From Pectobacterium zantedeschiae (lineage in GTDB: Bacteria; Pseudomonadota; Gammaproteobacteria; Enterobacterales; Enterobacteriaceae): a DNA stretch of 64,000 bases. Shown one piece after another: positions 8,897-16,627 of this stretch. Where the stretch lies: positions 248,001 to 312,000 of the forward strand of contig NZ_NWTM01000001.1 in NCBI RefSeq assembly GCF_004137795.1, written 5' to 3'. Below the pieces are notes generated by a model. That model saw nothing but the letters and a program-made list of their open reading frames with translations, had not been told where the DNA came from and made no database searches. Numbering within the stretch: position 1 is the stretch's first letter; each line of letters starts with the position of its first letter. A program made the translations under genes and the position numbers.

Positions 8897-9254
8897 ATAA
8901 CCCCGTATTTGTTAGATTAACAGTGTGTGAGCATCTATCTATATTAATAACGTCGAGTAATTACTAGATTTAACATTGCTCTGTTCTTTTCTCGCCATTC
9001 TCTCTTGCTGTCGATGTATCTAAAATTTATTGAAGAATTCAAATTGTTGATTATCTGGCAGACTATAGAGTGCAGATTGTTGACGTTCACTCTGGCTTCA
9101 AAATTAGACTCGTGGATAATTTCCCCAGTCCAAGCCGACGATAACCGGCGTTCTTATGCAAATGTTGATATCACATCGTAGCTTTTAGCCGACGACGTTT
9201 GTGACTTAATTTTATGATTTTATAGGAGTAAATAGAGTTTATTAAGCGCTTTGG
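8897..9254. other. Intergenic stretch left of the element
   Basis: About 360 bp with no gene, clear terminator or RNA signature that I can support. It carries the promoter region of the GNAT gene and ends at the candidate left attachment site. Confidence 0.4.
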
Positions 9255-9275
9255 GAAGTGTGAGGCCCAGCAGGA
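9255..9275 (+). other. Candidate left attachment site
   Basis: GAAGTGTGA (9255-9263) followed by CCCAGCAGGA (9266-9275) repeats two blocks of the argW junction (GAAGTGTGA at 33741, CCCAGCAGGA at 33758), in the same order and strand. The spacing differs (2 nt here, 8 nt at the tRNA). A clean att repeat would not differ in spacing, so this is either a diverged att or chance. Confidence 0.35.
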
Positions 9276-9336
9276 GCAAAACGTAAAGATTATTTAATTG
9301 ATTTATGAGTTATTATTTCCGTTTTGTTTTTGTATA

Positions 9337-9359
9337 TACCCCCAAAAGTACCCCCACAT
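9337..9359 (+). repeat. Candidate integrase arm-type site, left copy
   Basis: A 23-bp sequence made of two TACCCCCA-type units 13 bp apart. It matches 33618-33640, at the integrase 5' end, at 22 of 23 positions and in the same orientation. Each copy lies just inside one end of the element, as arm-type integrase binding sites do. A relic of a second integrase start is an alternative reading. Confidence 0.55.
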
Positions 9360-9485
9360 GGTTTTTCGTACTCAATAATTGATGGCTTTTTGTCCACTTA
9401 ACGGGGCATTTTATCCTAATGCCCCCCATGACCAATAGGGCTCAAAAGGTTGATCTACAGAAAAACCACCAGAGCGGGTAAGCCT

Positions 9486-9701
9486 TTAATCGGTGTTGCG
9501 CGTTCTGGCCCTTCTTTCCTGCATATTCATGCCATGATGCTTTCGCTGATTACCACACATCCAGCATGAGCATAAACATGGGGTTTGGTAGCAGTAACCG
9601 ATGGCAACAGCACTTCCATCCCCTGCATTATGGTAATGGATACGCTTTTTCTTCAGACGAGACTCATGATGTTTGCGCCATGAGCGATTTCTTTTTTGCA
9701 T
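9486..9701 (-). CDS. Small basic Cys-rich phage/element protein (CSCWMCGN motif)
   Basis: The 71-residue product from the ATG at 9701, which has GGAG 7 nt upstream, is very basic (RNRSWRKHHESRLKKKR). It carries CSCWMCGNQRKHHG near the C-terminus, with 'YCYQTPCLC' just before. The cysteine-rich segment looks like a small zinc-binding knuckle. I recall similar short proteins with a 'CWMCGNPRK' motif from prophages and plasmids, none with a known function. RNA or DNA binding is a reasonable inference from charge and zinc ligands. It is the outermost gene on the left of the element. Confidence 0.7.
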   Translation of the reverse strand: MQKRNRSWRKHHESRLKKKRIHYHNAGDGSAVAIGYCYQTPCLCSCWMCGNQRKHHGMNMQERRARTRNTD

Positions 9702-9866
9702 AAGAGAACTCCACGGTGTTAAACGGAGCGGCCACACCTTCGCATGACCGCCTTAACGGGAGCTCTGAATAGATAATTTTTCTCATGGACGGAAATTTAC
9801 CACACCTCACTTGAGATCGTCACCTGGAAGGGGAAGCTGTAATGTTATAAATAAATAGAACATTGC

Positions 9867-9986
9867 TGGTTCAGTCAGTTCAGTTGGTTCATTTTATTAA
9901 ACCATATGATTTTAATGATTAATTTTTTCATTTTTGAACTAACGTAGTGAAGTTTTGAACCAACAAAAGTGCCAAGCTGAACCAAC
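9867..9986. repeat. Iteron cluster I: candidate replication origin (ori/crr-like)
   Basis: The left arm has GGTTCA-type units at 9868, 9877 and 9886, spaced 9 bp, the last being GTTGGTTCA. The right arm has inverted units TGAACTAAC at 9935, TGAACCAAC at 9956 and TGAACCAAC at 9978. The arms flank a 43-nt AT-rich spacer (9892-9934). Cluster II at 25688-25796 has the same arrangement and exactly the same spacer length. The layout resembles the ori1/crr pair bound by the P4 alpha primase-helicase. Confidence 0.65.
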
Positions 9987-10121
9987 ACGGTTTAAGTGCT
10001 CCTAGCCATTGTTGTTTTCAGATAACCACTTATTTCCATTATTCGAGTCTGCCTATAGGTTGTTTCATATGGTATCGCCGAATCAGCGCGATGAAGGGAA
10101 TTACTCCGATCTAGGGAATGC

Positions 10122-10382
10122 ATGAAAAAAGCATATGGAAAGAAACAGCTGGTTGAGGTAGTTCCGCTGTCAATAGCCAGCATTGAGCAACTCGAGCGCA
10201 ACGGAGAATTTCCGAAGCGCTTCTATATCACAGACCGCCGGGCAGCGTGGAACGCTGACGAGATCGAAGCTTGGCTGGATGAGCGTCAGGCCAACGGTCC
10301 AAAAACGTTGCAAACATTCATCCCGCCATCACCGAAGAAACGCGGTCGCCCGCCGAAATCGGATAGTGGTAGGCATCAATGA
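10122..10382 (+). CDS. AlpA-like regulator with C-terminal AT-hook
   Basis: The 86-residue product has the AlpA/excisionase winged-helix pattern 'VVPLSIASIEQLERNGEFPKRFYITDRRAAWNADEIEAWLDERQ' (residues ~13-57). A basic, proline-rich tail, PKKRGRPPK, is an AT-hook for minor-groove binding. AlpA of CP4-57/P4-like elements activates integrase or excisionase expression. The stop overlaps the start of the next gene (ATGA). It is a paralogue of the 10693-10938 product, sharing 'VPLS', 'GEFPKRF', 'AWN' and 'EAWLD'. It begins 135 bp from iteron cluster I. Confidence 0.8.
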   Translation: MKKAYGKKQLVEVVPLSIASIEQLERNGEFPKRFYITDRRAAWNADEIEAWLDERQANGPKTLQTFIPPSPKKRGRPPKSDSGRHQ

Positions 10383-10603
10383 GCAAACATTCACGCATGC
10401 TGGATGACCCCATAATTTACACCAGGGACATATTGGAGCGGTACGGCATCAGCCCTAAAACGCTATGGAAGTGGCGCGATAGAGAGAAAATGCCTACGTG
10501 TTTCAAAGAGCCTTTCCCAGCACCAGCGGTTCCTGGTAACCCGAATCGCTGGCGGGAAAGTGATGTGTTGTCATGGGAAGCAAGAAACTCGGCTGGCTGT
10601 TAA
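10379..10603 (+). CDS. Small MerR/excisionase-like HTH protein
   Basis: A 74-residue product with 'IIYTRDILERYGISPKTLWKWRDREKMPTCF' (residues ~11-42), a helix-turn-helix of the excisionase/MerR type, followed by 'GNPNRWRESDVLSWEAR' where AlpA proteins have their wing and second helix. It is coupled to the AlpA-like gene by a 4-nt overlap, so the two probably act together as directionality or regulatory factors. A hairpin at 10592-10610 (GCTGGC/GCCAGC) straddles the stop codon but lacks a T-run. Confidence 0.75.
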   Translation: MSKHSRMLDDPIIYTRDILERYGISPKTLWKWRDREKMPTCFKEPFPAPAVPGNPNRWRESDVLSWEARNSAGC

Positions 10604-10692
10604 AGCCAGCTAGAACATCGCCCCATAGTAGCCCAAATGATTGTCATCCGGTAAGCCTCTAAGTGGGTGAAAGTAGTAACCAGCTCATTACT

Positions 10693-10938
10693 TCAACTTC
10701 TTGCTTTTGAGTGATTCGGATTCTTCTCGAATTTCTTGGCCATAGACGGATCGGGTGTCGCGGGGTTCTGCTGGCGGGCATCAAGCCACGCCTCCACACC
10801 GTCGCCGTTCCAGGCTACGGCGCGTGCACTTATCTCGAATCGCTTAGGGAACTCTCCAGCCTTTTCAAGAGAGTAAATTTGCGACTCGGACAGCGGAACG
10901 ATCTCCAACAGTCGTGACTTTCTGATTGCTGATTTCAT
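10693..10938 (-). CDS. AlpA-like transcriptional regulator
   Basis: The 81-residue product starts at 10938, preceded by GAGG with 5-6 nt spacing; the open frame up to 10986 adds a hydrophobic stretch without a binding site. It shows the AlpA pattern 'LLEIVPLSESQIYSLEKAGEFPKRFEISARAVAWNGDGVEAWLDARQ', followed by a basic tail. It converges on the two HTH genes to its left and is a diverged copy of the 10122-10382 product. It likely controls element genes; the target is unknown. Confidence 0.8.
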   Translation of the reverse strand: MKSAIRKSRLLEIVPLSESQIYSLEKAGEFPKRFEISARAVAWNGDGVEAWLDARQQNPATPDPSMAKKFEKNPNHSKARS

Positions 10939-11067
10939 GCATACCTCGAAATTTAGACATAAAAAAGCCGCTATTGCAGCGGCCATCGTTTATTGAGACA
11001 TGTCATGGTCAAAATGGTTTCACCTCGGCAGAACTAGGGAATAAGGAGCCTCCCGCTCGATGGCGTG

Positions 11068-11361
11068 CTATTTATCGCCCGAAAGTTCAGATATCCGTTT
11101 TTTCTCTTCCATCCGTTTCCTTTTCCACCATAGCGAGATCAGGCCGTCTTCGTTGTCCTTCTTTTCGCTTCCGCTATCAAATCTATACCCTATAAAATAT
11201 ATAGATACGACAGATGATAACAGCATGAAAATCCAAGGGAATACATCTTCTAGATTTCCGTATCTTATTAAACGGAAGTCGCGATCAACAACCGAAATAA
11301 TCGCAATGAAAAGGCATATCACATATATCGCTACAATTACCTTTCTAACTTTATTTATCAT
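11068..11361 (-). CDS. Small membrane protein with two transmembrane segments
   Basis: The 97-residue product has hydrophobic helices at ~6-24 (VRKVIVAIYVICLFIAIIS) and ~40-60 (FPWIFMLLSSVVSIYFIGY), then a charged tail (SEKKDNEDGLISLWWKRKRMEEKKR). It overlaps the end of the large ejection-protein gene by 4 nt and is the last gene of that operon. A two-helix membrane protein here could be a holin-like, superinfection-exclusion or ejection accessory factor. The sequence does not decide between these. Confidence 0.6.
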   Translation of the reverse strand: MINKVRKVIVAIYVICLFIAIISVVDRDFRLIRYGNLEDVFPWIFMLLSSVVSIYFIGYRFDSGSEKKDNEDGLISLWWKRKRMEEKKRISELSGDK

Positions 11362-14129
11362 TCTCCTACCGCCTTACCCCAATCAGGCGCGCGGCGTGGT
11401 GCCATGTCGCCCGGATTCCACCAACTGGTTACATCGTATTGGTTGCGTGCGCGATCACGTACACGGTCGTTGTAGCCAGGATTTGCCATCTCTTGCAGTT
11501 GCTGCAAGATCAGGTGATTTGTTACCGCCTTTGTATACCACAGATTAGCAAATGGCGTGATCATGCGTGCGGTCTTAATGGCATCAGCACCAAAAGATGT
11601 ATCCTCACCCATCAGTGCTTTTTGTGGGTTGGTTATCAGCAGCTTCATTATCTGTTCAGCAAACCCAAGCACAGGGCCTCCAATAACGCCTGCAATACTT
11701 GATCCGTACTGTGTTTGGTCTTGCAGCAGAAAGTCGCCATAAATGCCAAATGAACCACCTTTCAGCAGGGCTTGTACCCACGCCTTGCCGGTGGTCATGT
11801 CGATAGGGTCATTCCCGGTTAGTAATGCATTCATCTGGTTGGCGAACATGCCAGCCAGAGTAGTACCAGCAATATACCCTGCTAGAAACTTTAATGCCGG
11901 TACGCGATCGAGGTCTTGTGCACGAGTAACCATCTGGCGAAAACCTGCAAACGGGGTAGTTTTGAATAGCATGAAGCTGCGGGTCAGTTCGCCAGCGGTG
12001 TCACGAGCATAGGTATCGATACCGGTTGCGGTAGTCACCGCACTGGTCATTTCACCGTGGGTGATCCCCAGCAGTTTTTGGGCTGCTTCTGCGCGAGCAT
12101 TACGAATCATACGTGCGATGGTTTGCTCTGTCTCTGCTTCGAATGCTTGGCGCAAATTCCTTGCTCGGGTTTCGCTCATTTCACCCATACTGGAAAGCGC
12201 TTGGTCTGCACCGGCGCGCACATCGTTTATTTTGTCGGCTAGGATATCCATGATTTTAGCATCGGGCACTGCATAGATAGCATCTGGCGTCATACCCATA
12301 TGACCGTTAGGCGTCAGTGGCCGCAACTCTGCCGCATTCATGATCGCCCAATCCTGCGATGTCCATCCCTTGTTGGCGAGAATAGTTTTGTCTGAACCTT
12401 TCAGTGCATCTAGAGTGGCATGCTGGCGGGTTAAATTGCCCACATTTTTGTACATCAGCAAGCCAAATGCTGCCTTGTTAGCCCTGTCCATCGCTACCAG
12501 GCCAGACCATTTAAGCGTTTTCTCCGCGAACCATCCCGTGATGCCCCGCGTCAGGTCGAAACCACCCATTTTCGATACCACAGCCGCATGGGTATCCACC
12601 AGCAGTCCCAGATCGGCGTTGGCGCGTCTTGCGTCACCGCTGAACAGGTTACGCAGTGTATTAGCCGATAGGCGCATGCCGTTACGGTCAAAGCCCAGCG
12701 CCTGCGCGGTAGCGCGCATAATGGCCTGATCAGATGTGGCGGTGAATACACTGGTGCCGAGCATGGCAGAAGTCATCAGGTTGCGCAGGCCGCCAATAGC
12801 AGACGAGAACACGCCGGAGCTTTGCACACCATTAAGGCCAGCCATTGAGTCAAACATGCGCTCAACCATGGCGCGCTGCGATTGCATATCTTTGGTCGGC
12901 AGCCCTGCGCCATCGATCGCCACGCTGTGCTGGTAAATACGATCAACCACCAGACGGAAGTTATTGGCAGCATCGGGGCCGAAGGCTTTAGCTACGCCCA
13001 GATCACGCGATGAAGATTGCAGGTGTCCCATCATCACGCCAGCCACAGGTTGTTTGGTGTAGCGCTCCATGTATCCGAAATGGCTGGTCGCATCTTTGAA
13101 CGCCATCACGCGGCTTTGTGAGCCACGGTTTTTAATGCCACCGGAACCGGCTAATGCACCTGGTTCAATCTTCTGAGCCCCATCCGTTGCCTTGCTTTCA
13201 AAGATGGACTCCAACGCTTGGCGGTACTCAATATCGTTCATTTGGGTTCCATCAGGGTTTACGAACTGCGAACGCTCTTGAGTATTCCAAACATCATCAA
13301 CCCACGCCCGGCGGGCAAAGTCTGCCGGTGGCATGCGGCCAAACGAAATCGCTGCGGTGCGTTCTGCTGGTGGCAGAGATGCCAGCCATTTATCACGTCC
13401 GGCAGCACGGATTAAATCGGCATCATCGGCATAAGGCAGGTGCCAATCATCACGCAGACCAATATCAAAACCTGAATCATTCATTTCCTGCCGGGCTCGA
13501 CTGGTAATATCACCCCAAATTTTTGCCACCTTCTTGGCTGCGGGGTTGCCGCTATCCTCGCCGTACAATTCTTTCAGGATCTGCAACTGCCCAGATTTGG
13601 CAGCGGCATGGTTGAACGGAAGGTAGTTGCGTAAGCGCTGTTCGCCCAACGCTTGGGACTGATGAAAAAATTTCTGTACCTCCGAGCCTGCCTCCATCAT
13701 CTGTGAGCTAAGTTGGCGTGTCCAATCCTGATAGGCACCCGTGGCCAGCTCTTCCGCTGACGTTACATCAACCTCTTTACCGTCTCGCATTCGGCGGCCA
13801 GAGAAAATAAACTGCGCCAAATTGGCCGGCGTTTGCTCGTTTTCTGGCACAACGCGGTTCAGCGTCTCGGTTATATTGTTGATGGCGATCGCATTCTGTG
13901 CCAGGCGCTGGCGCTTCTTGAAAGCGTCATGCACGACGCGTGCGGCAACATTATCGGCCGCCTGCCGGTATACGTCAGCCGTTGGCATGCCTGATTTTCC
14001 GGCGCGGGCGTTCATGCGGGATACCTGCTGCACCGCCTCGCGGATCCGGTCTTCGATGTTTTTCAGTTCGGTAGCCAATGGCTTGCGGCCCAGCGTCTGG
14101 GTGATTGCGTCAATGCACTGTTGTTTCAT
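11358..14129 (-). CDS. Large virion ejection/polyvalent protein (923 aa)
   Basis: The third of three consecutive large genes. The N-terminal ~200 residues are helical and Ala/Gln-rich. The region ~430-560 contains glycine-rich amphipathic segments (GGLRNLMTSAMLGTSVFTATSDQAIM). A region ~740-840 has small-residue hydrophobic helices (LAGYIAGTTLAGMFANQMNALL, GGPVLGFAEQIMKLL), typical of internal virion proteins that form a membrane conduit during DNA ejection. The tail is Arg-rich (YNDRVRDRARNQYDVTSWW). Its start overlaps the stop of the previous gene (TAATG). No enzyme motif is obvious. I infer ejection or polyvalent-type function from order, size and composition. Confidence 0.65.
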   Translation of the reverse strand: MKQQCIDAITQTLGRKPLATELKNIEDRIREAVQQVSRMNARAGKSGMPTADVYRQAADNVAARVVHDAFKKRQRLAQNAIAINNITETLNRVVPENEQTPANLAQFIFSGRRMRDGKEVDVTSAEELATGAYQDWTRQLSSQMMEAGSEVQKFFHQSQALGEQRLRNYLPFNHAAAKSGQLQILKELYGEDSGNPAAKKVAKIWGDITSRARQEMNDSGFDIGLRDDWHLPYADDADLIRAAGRDKWLASLPPAERTAAISFGRMPPADFARRAWVDDVWNTQERSQFVNPDGTQMNDIEYRQALESIFESKATDGAQKIEPGALAGSGGIKNRGSQSRVMAFKDATSHFGYMERYTKQPVAGVMMGHLQSSSRDLGVAKAFGPDAANNFRLVVDRIYQHSVAIDGAGLPTKDMQSQRAMVERMFDSMAGLNGVQSSGVFSSAIGGLRNLMTSAMLGTSVFTATSDQAIMRATAQALGFDRNGMRLSANTLRNLFSGDARRANADLGLLVDTHAAVVSKMGGFDLTRGITGWFAEKTLKWSGLVAMDRANKAAFGLLMYKNVGNLTRQHATLDALKGSDKTILANKGWTSQDWAIMNAAELRPLTPNGHMGMTPDAIYAVPDAKIMDILADKINDVRAGADQALSSMGEMSETRARNLRQAFEAETEQTIARMIRNARAEAAQKLLGITHGEMTSAVTTATGIDTYARDTAGELTRSFMLFKTTPFAGFRQMVTRAQDLDRVPALKFLAGYIAGTTLAGMFANQMNALLTGNDPIDMTTGKAWVQALLKGGSFGIYGDFLLQDQTQYGSSIAGVIGGPVLGFAEQIMKLLITNPQKALMGEDTSFGADAIKTARMITPFANLWYTKAVTNHLILQQLQEMANPGYNDRVRDRARNQYDVTSWWNPGDMAPRRAPDWGKAVGE

Positions 14130-16627
14130 TATGAACTCCTCAAGAAGCAGGCTGCGGCCACACTGTAAACGCGAGATTCTTTCTGTACCTGGGCGATCTG
14201 CTCGTCCATATCCGCCAGCGCTTTGGATAACGGCACCATTTCGCCGGTGTCTGGGTGCAAGACGTTAATGTCGGGATTGCTTTGTGACATGTCACGCGCC
14301 GCCATCAGGTCATAGCTGTTGCTGGAAATAACCGTGCCGGTATCTGGATCGGTGCTCACCTGCCTGGCACCGTCTTCGGCGGTGCCAGCAAACGCACTGC
14401 TCTGGCGTGGTTCCGGCGTCTGGGAGGGCTCTTCGCGCGGCGGTGAATAAGCAACACCGTTTTCCTTAAAAGCTTCTTCCATGGCAGCACGCTGTTGCCT
14501 CCCTTGCTCGATTGCATCCGGTTTCATCACACCGTCAAGGCCTCGGATTTGCTGATCCACATTGACGGAATCGCCACGCATCAGTTGTGCTGCCGCCTGA
14601 TCCATGGCAGCTACATGGGCGTTTACGCTTTCGATACTGCCATGCGCCACTGGTGCAGATTCAATATCATAATGAAGCCCCTCATTCATCACGTGCGCCG
14701 CATCCACATCGCTTGGACGGATGTCGGTTTCTCGTACAAGTCCGCGCATGCTTTCGGGGATTATTCCTTGCTCTAAGCGAGAAAGATCGGCCTTTGCTTC
14801 ATAAAATTGTCCGTTAGGCTGATGTGGAGCTAGTGTTTCCTGTGCTTCCTGTAAACGCTGGCGCGCGCCATCCAACTGACTACTAATTTCATCCAACTTG
14901 CCTTGATTGGCTTCATAGTAGCGGCGATTTGCCCCTGAACTACCAGTCGGCGCTGCATCACGGATAGCCGTATCTTCGGCCTCTAGCCTGGTAATCACCC
15001 TCTCACTGTTAACAATTTCCGACTGCCAAACTTTTCGATCACCTCGGCTCATCAGTTGACCGGACATATTTTGCAGTTCGGCAATCCGGCCTTCATAGGT
15101 TGGCTCTGCTGTAGTGCCAGGCGCTGCCTGGGTGGTGATCGGCTGCTGCTCACCCGGCAGCAGTGCATCGTCACCAGTGCTGGACCTAGGCTTTGCACCG
15201 AACGCATCGATTACAGAAGCCTCAAGAGATAAGCCAGACAAGCGTTTTTTAGCCATAGCATTCAACTGTTCGGCAGTCACCTCGCCGAGTTGAATGCCCG
15301 TGGTTCTATATATTCCAGCTTTAATCTTACCCGTAAATTCTCGCCATTGATTGACATCAGAAGGAGATAGATCTTCGTAAAGGCCAGCAGAATATGCCCC
15401 TGTTTCTTCGGCAGCCAGTGCATTAGGGTTTGGTGCACTTTCAAATTCTCCAGACTCCGATAGCTCAGAAACTATCTTTCGGGAATCTCCAATCACGCTA
15501 CCAGATTCAGCGCGATCACTAGCATTAGTTATCGCATAAAGTAGCCTCTGGTATTTCTTAGAACTATATCTGCCAATCTCAGAATGGAACGCTTCATGAC
15601 TTAATGTGTAAGCCAAGCTGCCGCCATCTTCAATGGCCGCTAGATTAAGAGTGATCACCCCGTCCTCACTAGATGTATATCCTTGAGCGGAGTTTTCATC
15701 TCGGATGATATTAATGACTCCATTATCTGAAAGTTGCTTTACCAGTGATTCGGTTGCCATTTCATCTGATAGCGTATAATTATCCCCAAAAAATTGTTGC
15801 AAGGACTCTTGTGAATAATCATTACGATTAACGGGTTGCGGATTTTTTCCGGCCGTCCAGTGGTAAAAGCCACCAAAAGCTGCTCCCAGTACACCATCCA
15901 CCAGCAACGCCTGTTTATCCCATGCCTGGTATTGCTTCGCTAGATCTGAGTAGCCGTTATCCTCCAGTGTGTCGCTGACAGCAAACCGGCTAGCGGCACC
16001 AAAGCCAGTATTAATGCCTATACCTGATGCCAGTCGGGTTAATAGCCTACCGCCAACACCAGCAGGCAACGCCATGCCCGCGGCGTTTGCTGCTCCCTGT
16101 TCTAGCGCTAACGTGTTCGCCGTCTCAGGATCAACTCCTTTTGACAGAAATTCTTGGCGCGATGGCTCGTAGGTGCTGCCAAATGCTGTAACTCCGCCAG
16201 CAGCCGGGCCAGCAAAAACAGAAATAGCCATGGCTGGTACGAATTGACCAAGACCATCAATCACTTGCGCCGCTGTTCCCTGTGTGCCAGGTTCTGGCTT
16301 TATGTATTCACGCGCTCGCTCCAGCGCCTTGCTGGTGGAATCATAAGCTGCTGTAATTCGCTGATCGGCTTCCGGAAAGAGTGCCTTGAACGCGCCATAG
16401 GTAGGAATGAATTCCTGCAAGTATTTGGGATCACTAATCAGTTTCTGGTCTGCGGCTACACCGGACTGCAACACTCCGATAGCACCTTCAGCAATCCCGC
16501 GCGGTAAAGCGGAGATCGAACCTGCCATAAACCCAGGCTCATAATCTTCTGGCCGGGCAGCTTTGTTTTGTGCCGCATTATCTGTCCACGCCAGCCCCTC
16601 TGGTGCCAGTGAGAAAATATCAGCCAT
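14129..16627 (-). CDS. Large virion ejection/polyvalent protein with HExxH metallopeptidase-like segment
   Basis: The 832-residue product has an N-terminal region with glycine/alanine-rich amphipathic helices (residues ~125-250, e.g. 'VPAMAISVFAGPAAGGVTAFG'), suited to membrane insertion. It then has 'TLSHEAFHSEIGRY', in which H344-E345-x-x-H348 is a zinc-metallopeptidase signature, with 'AAEETGAYSAG' (Glu407/408) as a possible third ligand about 60 residues on. The C-terminal half is coiled and low complexity. Phage and element polyvalent proteins are delivered with the DNA and often carry peptidase domains. It overlaps both neighbours as TAATG, so all three large genes are translationally coupled. 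Confidence 0.65.
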   Translation of the reverse strand: MADIFSLAPEGLAWTDNAAQNKAARPEDYEPGFMAGSISALPRGIAEGAIGVLQSGVAADQKLISDPKYLQEFIPTYGAFKALFPEADQRITAAYDSTSKALERAREYIKPEPGTQGTAAQVIDGLGQFVPAMAISVFAGPAAGGVTAFGSTYEPSRQEFLSKGVDPETANTLALEQGAANAAGMALPAGVGGRLLTRLASGIGINTGFGAASRFAVSDTLEDNGYSDLAKQYQAWDKQALLVDGVLGAAFGGFYHWTAGKNPQPVNRNDYSQESLQQFFGDNYTLSDEMATESLVKQLSDNGVINIIRDENSAQGYTSSEDGVITLNLAAIEDGGSLAYTLSHEAFHSEIGRYSSKKYQRLLYAITNASDRAESGSVIGDSRKIVSELSESGEFESAPNPNALAAEETGAYSAGLYEDLSPSDVNQWREFTGKIKAGIYRTTGIQLGEVTAEQLNAMAKKRLSGLSLEASVIDAFGAKPRSSTGDDALLPGEQQPITTQAAPGTTAEPTYEGRIAELQNMSGQLMSRGDRKVWQSEIVNSERVITRLEAEDTAIRDAAPTGSSGANRRYYEANQGKLDEISSQLDGARQRLQEAQETLAPHQPNGQFYEAKADLSRLEQGIIPESMRGLVRETDIRPSDVDAAHVMNEGLHYDIESAPVAHGSIESVNAHVAAMDQAAAQLMRGDSVNVDQQIRGLDGVMKPDAIEQGRQQRAAMEEAFKENGVAYSPPREEPSQTPEPRQSSAFAGTAEDGARQVSTDPDTGTVISSNSYDLMAARDMSQSNPDINVLHPDTGEMVPLSKALADMDEQIAQVQKESRVYSVAAACFLRSS

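Noticed and set aside
9337-9359. Remnant of a second integrase gene at the left end
   Set aside because: Only the start-region sequence matches and no integrase body follows; a duplicated arm-type site explains it better.
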